Of a stretch of 64,000 nucleotides of DNA, positions 36,501 to 48,500 are shown piece by piece. Source of the stretch: Lytechinus pictus. Its lineage: Eukaryota > Echinodermata > Echinoidea > Temnopleuroida > Toxopneustidae. The notes beneath the pieces were generated by a model. It worked only from the letters and a program-made list of their open reading frames with translations. It was not told where the DNA came from and did no database searches. The stretch lies in assembly GCF_037042905.1 (NCBI RefSeq), contig NC_087257.1, positions 23,069,001 through 23,133,000 of the forward strand. The letters are read 5' to 3'. Position 1 is the first letter of the stretch. Each line of letters opens with the position of its first letter. The position numbers were made by a program, and so were the translations under genes.

Positions 36501-39500
36501 GGTGAGGGACTCCTTACGAACACATGCAGTATTTTCTCTTTAAATGTTAAGCATAAAAGTTCACGAAGGAGATGCATCCAACGTAGTTGCTGGATAGTTA
36601 CCTATGCAAATTCATTTACGTAAATGGGCCTCATGTGTAAAAATTTCACTGATGTAGCCAACAGGTTGTTGTAAGTGTCAACAAGTCATACATTGTGGGA
36701 TTGAAGATCCAATACATTATTAGACATGAAAGTCATATGTGTTATGGACAAAGTATTTGAGATATTTTTGAGACAGGAAATATACATTATTGTATTTTCA
36801 GTTATTTTGTGTTCCCATTCACTCCTGGTGTTGATCTACTGTATCAGGAAGTAAATTTTTGATGTTCAGATGCCAGAATCACAGAAATAACACTGCCGAA
36901 AGATTTTATTGATGCAGTTTATACTCTGATAATTGTAGGTTGTTAATTGAATTAGTGATGTAATTTATATTCATATTTTATTAGTTTCTATGTAAAAAGG
37001 ACCTCAAAATCCCAAAGTCTTACAACTGGCTATGAATGGATACCAATTTTCAGACGAAAGTAGGAACACTCTCTTACAAAAGAAGGGCCCATTTTTTTGT
37101 AATTTGTCTTTATTTTGATCCTACATGCAAGTAGCATCCTACATGTTCTTTTACATCTGTGGGAGTTGGCAATGCAGTTATTGTATTCCATCTAATATGC
37201 GCAGGCACATTAGGGTACACTACTACAATTGTCAGAGTTCCCAGCCCATCAGGGATTTTATTTTTATTTTTTTCCATTTGGAAAAAATCAGGGAATTTGA
37301 TCAGACCCAAAAGTCGAAAGTACATGTACCTCAAATCAGGGAATATGCCTCAAACGAGGGAAAAATAGGAATTTTGATCAGCCCAAAAGTCGAAATCATG
37401 GTAGTCAGTCCGACTCTGTTATATATCAACATATCAACCTCTTGCTGTATAAGGTGAGAAAATGATGGCTGTATGGGGAGAAAGGAGGCCATAACATGCC
37501 TGTGTAATAGTACCAACTGAATCGTACATTATTGTTTTTATACAGAAATACATGTACATGTATTTCACGGCAACGACATAGAAAACATGCAAACCTGGGA
37601 ATGGGTATAATCAGGGAATTTGTTTTATCGAAAAGCTGTGAACCCTGATTGTAATGTTTGTGAGGTTGGACTCCCACATACATGTAGCTGTGCAGCATTT
37701 ACATGTAGTTACATATATCTCTTCATTGCATGTCAAAATGGTTTTTACCTAAGTTTACTTATGGAAAATAAAGTTTGTCACAAGTTACGTGTAATTTCAA
37801 CATGTGTTCAATCGATTACAGTGCACTTGAACTTGGTAGTGAAAAGTGTTACATGAATGTAAAGTTTGACAGAAAATAGTTTAGTGTGTTAAAAAAAAAA
37901 ATCAGTCACACCACACACTTGTGTGACTACATTTTGGTCTGAGACTGCCAAATCGAAGCGTTATCTTTCTGTGAATGATATTCTCAAAAAGTGCACCTTA
38001 GAGAATACACAACATGAGATTGGCAATTGTCACTCATGTGATTCTAACAGAATCTATTAGAATATAAACTGTTTTTAAATGTAGAATTTGATACTTTGTA
38101 TTATAATGATTCCTACGGAAATTGCTCAATAATTTGCAAAACAACTGTCTGTTTTTCTGTCAGGCCTTTCCCCATCTCTCTGTTATATTACAACACCTGG
38201 CCACACGTTCGTTTACAAACTTATTTCAGCTTGCTGTTACTCGGTTTTCACACATTTTCCTTATTGATTTGCAAATCTTTTTTCTTGAAATTGTTGCTCC
38301 ATCTGACTAGGCAACTTTGCCTCCGAGTAAGAACCGCCTGTTTAATTTGTACATACATTCAGAAGATTATTTTTTAATATATATAATGGTATTAGTATTT
38401 CTGTTGTCAGCCTCAAGGTACACAGAAGAGTGAACTCATATTACTCTTGGTTATGTATGTAATCTATGTTGACTAGAGATGATATGATGTGCCCTTTTTC
38501 CATGAGAGGACAAAATTTGTCATACTTATGTGTTTTTTATTGGAAATATTCTGTTTTTTATACATTTACTTTGTTTTGATGAAATTACATTTTTTGCTAT
38601 GGTAAAATTAGTTTGACAAGAAGTGATGAATAAATCTGTACTAAAATGTTCTTTTTAGTAGATATGTGAATTGTAAATTTTAGTTGGGACAGCTCCCCCA
38701 TTTAGTTATTGTGCCTGTAATGTTTAGTTTTACAGATTGTCACCAATGCCTTTCCTTATGGCCAGTGATTGAATGATAGAAGGCATCATGCCCAGTCCAA
38801 CTTGTGGGAAGTTGAACTTAGATCATGTGTACTTAAAAAATTCTTTGCTCCTAATTTTCCATGTAGTTGTATGCATAATTACTACAACTTTTTAGAATTT
38901 GTAACACTCTATAATGAACCTGTCAGGGTTTGCTTGAATTCTCATTTAACTGTTTCTCTGCATTTTCTTGTTTTATATGTAAATTACTGTTGAACATGTA
39001 AGGGAGTAACTAATTTTCTCAATGAATCATTTCCGGCTACTTCAACATTCCCAATCTCAAATTTTGTTTTAAAACATTGTGTTTCTCATGCAGTTTAGTT
39101 TTTCCCCCTTTACTGATGAGTGACTGCCACTTTTCCTTCTCCCTATAAAGAATGAATTGTATCTGGGAGGGGGGGGGGTAAATTTAGCTGGAACATGTAT
39201 TCTGTAAGATTAAAGGATGGTGATTGAGGAGTATGTGCATGTATATTCTGTCTTTTTGTGGTTTTGATGGGTTTCCCCCAGTTAATATAATTACTGCACT
39301 GTTTGTGAATTTTACAAAGTAAAAGTTTTTTTCATAGTATTGCTATGTGTTCTGCCTTGTTTGTCCTTTTTTCTGGTGATGGTTTACATTCATTATCACA
39401 TTTTAGTGAGGAATAGTGCATAGAAATATAACCTGAAGCATGTTAAAAAGCAATGAAAATTATAACAGTAATAAAAAAATTATAGACATTAATGATTAAT

Positions 39501-42500
39501 TATTGCTGCTAATAGTTATGTTGACAAAAAAATTCAAGCACCAAACTTTTTGATCAGTACTCAAGGAGAGAGGGCCAAAAATAGCTGAAGATGTAAAAGG
39601 GAGAAGAGCAGAGTGAGCGAGAGAAGGTGAGAGTGAGGGAGAGAGATGTAAACTGGCGAAGTTGAGCTCATCTTGTTATGGTAATATGGAAATGTGTACA
39701 AGTTGAAATAAAAGGTCAATTCCACCCAACATCAAGTTTATTCATTCTATTTGGAACAAAGGGGCTACATGAAGAAGGTCCTGAAAGTCTTGCAAAATAC
39801 ATGTACACAAGAAAGATATTTCCAAATTATGATGACATTGTACATGTACAGCAGTTTTGGAGAGCAGTTATAAAATGACATAGTCATAAAAAAATTGGCA
39901 TCAAGAGACTGCGAAAAAGGTTCTCAATGTCACACCCTTAATGTATATGTTTTAATTACCTTCAATTTTATATATATTTATATGCGACTTGTATATGTTG
40001 GGATCAACTTGATGTTGGGGTGGATTTACTTTCGAACTGCACCATTGGAAAAAAAAAATGCTTACAAGGGCTTACCCTGTGACCTGCTTACTCAAATGTT
40101 CGTGTTATCAGTTTACACGTGTCCATGTATGTTGAAATACATATGAAGAGCTTGATTCCAAAAGGGGCTAAATGCACTTTTGACCAAAATTGGTCTTGGG
40201 TAAAAAATTTTACCCAAAGAGTGGGAAGGTTGGTAAAATTTTTTGGTAAAATGTTTTGTTCCAAAAAGAGCTAAATCCAAAACAGTTTTGTTCCATAAGG
40301 AGCTTAATCCTTTACCAGGTCAATTACTTTTCATATAGTCATGCATTTTAATTTTTAGGTACATGATGTGGATACAAGTGCACACCATCAGTGCATATTT
40401 TGTTGAAAATTACAGAATTTTACAATTCTCATATTTTTTTATTTAGCTGCTTTTGGAATAAAAGATCAAAAGGTAGCTGTCTGTAGAAAAGGTTTTTTTT
40501 CTTTTTAAAATTATAAATGGATAAACATCCAAAATGATGTAAAATGTACTCTGATTACGTGTTGCTTGTTAAATTTCCAATGTTGAAATGGACAAAAATG
40601 GGCATTCAACCATTCCAAAAGGAGCTAAATGCATGATTTTCTTTTATTATTAATAGATATTGAATGCTATATTTTTTCAAACATGATTTAATTCATTTGA
40701 GATGACAGCACTATCGTATATATAAATACTGTATATATATGAAGAGTTTAGTTGCAAAGGGGTTAGGTCCACTTTTTCCATTCCAAGAAAAACCATATTT
40801 TTTATTCTCACTGCAATACTCTGAGAAACTAAATTGTCATGATGTACTACTCTATCATGTGAACATAAAATTGGGTATAAAAAAATCTACCCATCTTCAA
40901 TTTTTTCTATATATTCTTTTAAAAATTATCATTGTGGACCTAACCCCTTTTGCAACTAAACTGAAATGAATCCAATCTATTTTGATTAAATAGGTGATTT
41001 TTCTTTGCCACTTTTATTCACGTTTTTATGTGAATTTCAAATTTTTGTTGTTTTCATCAGAACGACTAAAATTTAGAGGATTTGAGACAGAAAACAATAA
41101 AAATTTATGAACAATGGACCTAACCCTTTTTGACAAATGAGCTCTTTACAGCTCATTTGTCAAAAAGCTTTAGAGCTCATCAGTTTGCAAAAGGGGATAG
41201 GTCCACGCCAAGAAAATTATTTTTTTAATTCTCCCATATTGCAATATTCTTATGCGAAACTAAATTTTCATGATACCCTACCATGAGAAAATAAAATGGG
41301 GTATAAAGAAATCCACCTGTCTTGATATTTTTGTAAACTATTCTTTTCCAAAAAAATTCTGTGTGGTCCTAACCCCTTTTGCAACTAAACTGAAATGGAC
41401 CTAACCCCTTTTGAAAAAAAAGTGATTTTTCGTTGCCATTTTATATCACTTTTTAATGGGAATTTCAACTTTTCTTTGGTATCATCTTATAGAGCTACTA
41501 AAAATCTATACATTGAGAAAAAAAAATCAAATTTGATGAAAAATGGACCTAATCCCTTTTGCAAGTGAGCTCTTCATATATCAAAATAAAATAGCAGTGG
41601 ATCAGGGAAAATGGTGAATTAAAAATCCTTGATTTACAGAATAGCTCCAAAAGTGGATTTAGCTCCTAATGGAATAAAATTCTTCATATCCATGTACACA
41701 AGACTACGTCCTCTTTCTCACACAGGTATGATTGTTACCCAACAGTCTACATAATGCACATCAATATGTTTTGAGTCAAATATGTTTTGAGTCAAGTATT
41801 TTTCAAATTTTATTAACATAAAATGACACACATATATGATAGAAATTGTAACTTTTTTCTACAATAATGATTTTAATATACATGTAAAACAAATTAAAAT
41901 GGCATTTATTTACATGTACAGAAACAACTGAAAATAAATTGGTGATTGATAATCCTAGCCCCATGAGTATGGAACAGTTCACAAGCACTTTACAAAAAAG
42001 GAAAATAAGCAGTTATCTCTGTTTTAGTGACTGTTACTAAATGTCCGATATATTCTAAAAGTGTGTTGTGCACCTTTTCATTCAAAGACTAATGATACAG
42101 TACTTAGTGTGTGCTGCATTTTCTAAACGATACTACAAAATTAAAAAAGAAATTTGATCTTCATTTTTTACCATAAGCATTGTAATAACAGGTTGCCATT
42201 ACAGCAAATCCATTTCAAAACACACATGCATGCATAATGTAGGTCGCATGTATGATGTACATTCTAACTCGAGTGTGTCAATTTAAATTAAAATTGCTTT
42301 ACAAAGTAATACAAGTTAGTGTACCAACATCTATTACAAAATGCAACATTTCATTCCTATTTTAATATATTCCAACTGTACATGTATTTGTCATAACAAT
42401 GGCAGTGCAACCATATATATTTTTTCTGCATAATCATATCTCATCTGAGAAATATGTCGAAAATAAATGTAATTACTTCAAAGAAAAAAAGGAAGGGACA

Positions 42501-45500
42501 GAGTGCCTGAACTGCATGTCATTTTATCTGCAAAATAGAATGACTGAGGCAAGGCTGACCACCCACCCACCCATTTCCCTAAAGATGCATTAAAATTTGG
42601 AGAAAAAAAATTATTAACATAAACATATATGAGGGGTGAGCAAGATTTGCAACAAATATGACCAGTCACCACTGAATACTGGTTTAAATGTATATGTATA
42701 TCAAGGTTTTGACAAAGGTGAACAGCCATGCAACATTTAAAACCTCCCAACTGGAGCAATTGACCTTGCATTCAACAACAACAACAAAAAGCTTTATAAA
42801 CATAATTTTTCTCACTAAAATGTGTATGCCAGGAGCCAATGTGAAACAAATAATTTTCACAATGTCTTTTTTTATATGGTTCCAGACAGTCATGTGTAAA
42901 TTGACAATTTTTTCTCTCGTAGAAACAAGACAATGCTATTCTGCACTCAAGTTATGGTAGTTTTCTTGACCTTTAAAAAAATAAAAACTTACATGTACAT
43001 GCAGCCTTCAACAATATAATGTATCCGTTGTTAAAAGTACAACATGTAGACAAATCCAGAGAGAACACCTTACAGGTACATGTAGAGTCAATAATCTTTC
43101 ATAATGCAATGTACATGTACAACCTTTTAATTTTTTTATAAACATTGAACTGCATGCAATGAATGACCTACTCCCATTGTGTTGCCAAAACCTTCTTTGT
43201 CAAATTTGTCATATAAAAACGTAATGCATAAAACAAACATAAGTAAATCTTACATGTACTGCAATACAGAAAACAAATTAAAATGAAAGATTATAAGAAA
43301 GCTAACGTGGGCATCCTCCAGCTTATAATTTGGAAATTCAAACTGTAAATTTGCCCTTCTGTCAAGTTCTGTGTACCGTAAGTTCTTACATGCAAGTACC
43401 AGGTAATTTCTTTCACACAATATGTTTTCATATTACAGAATTTAATGTTCTGTGTATTACGAATCAGACAATGGATTCAAACTTTAAAAACATGTACATG
43501 TATTCTTAAATTACAAAAACTAGACACATGCTCAAACATTATGGTACAGTAGTACATGATGTGAATTCTGCATGTACAATGTATGAACCGCCATTGTCTC
43601 TAAAGCTCTAGATATTCCTGTCTGACCCTAAAATTTTAGAATGAATGCAAGAGTTATATGTACATGTAATTTCATTTTTAATCCTGGAAAGGTGTAAAAT
43701 CACTATTTTGATGTAATTCATTATACAGTATACAAAAATATATATGAAAACTTCAATTACATGTAGACACATTTACAATAAAATGAATAGGCATTTGATA
43801 CAGCAAAGTAGGAAAATAATGTATGGACATACATTATGGGACATTATACTGTACATGTGTACTGCATACTGAATCTTTTCAACATGCACTCATTATCAGA
43901 GTGAAATCTCATGAGCTAAAAGAATGTTGCTACAAAATGTTTTCAGACTTATATAGCATTTGTTTTGTTCTACATACTAGCATTATGTTCAATGATGTGA
44001 TTTTATTCTTCAAAAAGCTTTAGTTTGTCAGTTTTTAATGCTATTTTCTGAATTACAAAGTGGGAAGAAAAAAATCACTTTCAAAGCTCCCATTTGATTC
44101 CCAACTTCATCCCATGACAGCTTATCACAAAATTGTCTTAATGTACACATATTAACTGAGAGCAAAAGAAGGCAGGAGTTTCATTTGGGATATAAGAAGG
44201 GTCATATAACTGTATGCTGTAGGCTAGCAAAAAGGTTCATATTGCAAAATGTTCTGGTACCATCTGCTGCTCACCATCATCGCCAATACTAAATCCTGTA
44301 TAAACACCGTCCGCTGCTGGGTAGATGGAATGAATTTTCAAGACGGCGCAAGATGGTATCACCTTCCTCACACCCCTTCCCAGAAGACCATGAATCCAAT
44401 AGGTGAAGAGACGATATGCAGAGTATCTGTAGGATCTGGTGGGGAAAGATGTCCAAAATAGAAAAAATTATTAACAAATTGTAGTATTTAAACATTTGTA
44501 AAAATAAAAAAAAATTTCTAAAGTGCATTGATTTTCTACAGCACATGATCTTAAGAGACTTCATCTTGGTGAGTCAGCCCTTGTAATATTTCTTTCATGT
44601 TGGTCATGCGTGTAATGTGATTTTGATTGTTTGATTACGCCTACGGTATTCAATTTTGACCTGGTGTGACTACAGGTGGACTGGACAAATCCCCATCCGG
44701 GCTAGCCAGGCGGCTTCTAGAGAGTAAAAATCATTTATTTCCGACATTTCTGCGCCATCGGGCAAGTCTCTTCTCTCTTGTCATATTTTTCTCATTTTTT
44801 TGATGAATTCTTGTTTAAAAATAAAATCGATGGCGCAGAAAGGTCGGAAATGAAGTTGCATCCCATGTATACCCAGTTGATGTGTGTCCGGACGATCAAT
44901 TTTAGAAAGTCATTTGGAAAAATTTACAAGGCCAAGGGAAGTTTTATCAATTTTTAGTACAAAATGTCAGGAAATATTATAGAGAACAAGAAGATGATTA
45001 CAACTATTGAATTCATATTTTTAGTGTAATCCAAAGACAAAAAAGAAGGCTTCAAAAATATAAAGTGTCCGGACACCCGACCCCCCATCCTACATGATTT
45101 AGGGCTAACGTTAACATTAGATCTTTTAGAAGTAGAAATCTCGGGGGAGAAAGTTTCAGGTTTTGGCGGCCTACATGCACGTGAATGGATAGGAATACCT
45201 GGCTTCATTGGGAGTAATCTTACGTCAGTAAATGATTTTTACTCTCTAACACTAACAGTTAGAGGCCGCCTGGCTAATCCAGACGTCCCCCAATTTCTAC
45301 TGTACTGTACATGTATATGAAAGTCACAAATGATTGAATTGATTGTTGCAATGATTTCTCTGTAGGCCTGTGCACCAAACTATTTGGATTTTGGACATAA
45401 ATGTCAATAAGAATTTTATGCTATCTTACTCATTTTCAAGGATCCTTGGCAAATTGCCTCGGTGACCTCGCTTGTCCAGGCGGGCAACAAGCGCAGTTCT

Positions 45501-48500
45501 CAGCACCGCACGCTCCAGGCAAACTTTTGAAAAATCTTCATTATCTATAATACAGTTCACAGACGGAGACAAAAATTGGCGGCAGTTTCCTATCTCGTGG
45601 CAACATATGCACTCTATTTGCGTTGGCATCACTCTACAATTTCCACAACTGCACCAGTTATCGTTGTCCAGTCTATCTGGTGGTGGTGGCGGTGGCTCAA
45701 CATCGGCTCCGTTATTGTCTCTCTCGCTGCTGCAACCCGTGCGCCGACGTTCCTCTGCTCGTTGAGCAATTTCTTCGGCCGAGTATTGCGGCTCGAAGTC
45801 GTAGGGTCTCGGGCCTTCCATTTCACTCAGTACAAACCGTCCGCGATTGCCGCGATAAGTTTAGTTTTATTTAAAATCAAAGGTAACAAATAATGAAAAT
45901 GTTAGATAAACAGAAATAAAGCACGATAGTCAATCAGTCAAAACTTCCAACACGATAACTCGGTTCAGCCTTCCGTACGCGGTGTTTGCAGCTAGCTAGC
46001 TAGCTAGCTAGCGGTAAGCTTTGTCAAATTGGCCAATTTGAATATCGTAAATAAATGTGTAAAAAAAACTCATCAAAGCTCATCAATTTGTGTTTTTATA
46101 CCATAAAATAATTAAAATACCTTATTTATAATATTTTTAAGAGTATTAGATCTATATTTTATTTATTTTTGGTAGAAAGGTATCTATATTATGCAAACAT
46201 CGTGGCGGTTTCAACCCGTATAGCTATGCACATTGAAAGTGCTACCGAGACAGTTGTACGTCGATGACGTCACGAATTTGAACGAACCCCGAAACAATGG
46301 CGACCTCCATTCAGAGACTTCGAACCTGAAAAAGCCCAACTTTGAAGAGGTGGTACTCGATACTGGGAAATCGGATTTGGGTATAACTGGAATCATTTTG
46401 ATTGTCATGTTCTTATCAATGATACTATGTGGTATTATATTTTGGGTTTACGTCACCTTTAGGTATATAGACTTGCCCTTCTAAAAATGGTTACACTTCG
46501 TAATTCCGAAGGTTCTTTATTCCGAAGGTTCGTAATTCCGAAACACGTAAATTGCCTATACCTCGATGTTCGTTAATCCGAAAACGTAAAAGGATTCGTT
46601 AATCCGAACATTTGTGGCGTTATTCCGAAGGTTCGCTATTCCGAAGGTTCGATAATCCGAAAACGAAATAAGGTTCGATGTTCCGAAGGTTCGTTAATCC
46701 GAAAACGAAATAAGGTTCGTTGTTCCGAAGGTTCGTTAGTCCGAAAACGAAATAAGGTTAGTTAATCATTTAGTTTTCGGACTAACGAACCTTCGGAATT
46801 ACGAACCTTCGGAAATACGAACCTTCGGAACAACGAACCTTCGGAACAACGAACCTTCGGAATAACGAAGCTTCGGAATTACGAATGTATGCGGTTTTGC
46901 CCTTCTAAAAATACCATGGCACCGCCCCTGACACAGATGTACAACTTCCTTTTACGATTTCTCAGGGATAAACAGAAAGGGTTAGTCACTTTCATTAATG
47001 GTCAGATACTAATGACTAATTAAAGCAGATCACAGATGTATAGGCCTACGAATGCCAAGACGATGCACTTTTTATTAGATATCACTCGGAAGATATTATA
47101 TACAAGATGTGAGATACTGTTTAGGTATTAATCATAGCGTTTCACGTTATAGGCCTACATCGAATAAGTTTATTTCGGAAATACAACTAAGGCATAGGTT
47201 TCGATAATTATGCAAAAAATAATATCTCGGATAAAGGTGTCAACGAATAGCGAAACATCCAGGCAAATGTAATAACTTAAAAAAGAGATAAGCCTATATA
47301 ATGCAAGTTTTCTCAAATTCACGAATTTCACCGTCCTTTCAGAACTCACTTACGACTGTACGACCAAAAGGGTGAGTGTGGGAGGGGCTGTGCCCCTATC
47401 GATTTTCGTGGTCGACACTTATTATTTCATGTATTCTTATTTTTTACATATATTTTTTGAATGTATTATGGGTCCGGCATAGCCAATTTTTTTATTATTA
47501 AAATTACTAAAATTTTAGTGTCAACTTCTCGCAATATAAAGACAATCATTTTTAAAAAGATCCTTTTTTTAATACAGAAATTATAGTCGTATAGAAAAAA
47601 AAAAGAGGTGGGAAGTGGGATAGGTTTTTTTTACGTGACTAAATGGAAACTGGCATTCTTATTCACTGGAGACAGTGGCGTACCGTGGGTCACGGCATTG
47701 GGGGGGCACCAGCAAAAATTTTGAGTCACTTAAAGAGCGCGCGAAGTGCGCTCAGTTGCCAGGTATACTGACATAATAGAGACATTTTTAGGATAGTGTC
47801 ATTAAACGGATATGTATCTCACTGATCACATCATGCGAGCGCGAAGCGCGAGCTGAATTTTTTTGAAATTCAGACCTAAAAAGGACATTATAACCAAATT
47901 CTTGTAATCATAATACATACCTGTCTCGCTAAACAAACCATGCGAGCGCGAAGCGCGAGCTGAAATTTTTGTATATATTGACCCCAAACAGGGACATTTT
48001 AAGGACTATATTTTAGGAATCCATTAAGAGTATACATATCTCACCATAGTCATCTATTGTGAGTGCCAATCTCTTGCTGATTTTGTTAGACTAATATACA
48101 TCTAAACACATGAAGCACTTTTTTAAATCATTGTAATCATGGTTAACATACGCATCTCACTAATCAAATATTGCGAGCGCGAAGCGCGAGCTGAAAATTT
48201 AGGAAATTCAGACCTGAAGAGGGACATTTTAAGGCTTGTTTGTAGGAATTCACGAAGATCATACGTATTTCACTAACAAAAATATGTGAGCGCGAAGCGC
48301 AAGCTGAAATTTTTGCATATCATTGACCCAAAACAGGGATATAAGGACTATTTTTTTAAGGAATCCATTAAGAGTACATATCTCACCATAGTCATCTAAT
48401 GCGAGTGCCAAACGCATGCTGATCTTGTTAGAATTACATGTAAATGACACATGAAGCACTTTTTGTAGTCATTATCATATACGCATCTCACTAACCAAAT

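Noticed and set aside
44289-44564. 91-aa minus-strand ORF beginning upstream of P2X7 exon 2
   Set aside because: It is read in another frame from the exon that encodes the YRYSAYR text.
44237-45821. A P2X ion-channel gene
   Set aside because: No membrane segments or ATP-binding ectodomain are present; only the C-terminal cytosolic-type domain is encoded.
45472-45893. Plus-strand frames over the P2X7-ballast exon
   Set aside because: Shadow frames of the minus-strand gene, whose Cys-rich text matches a known domain and is spliced in frame to exon 2.
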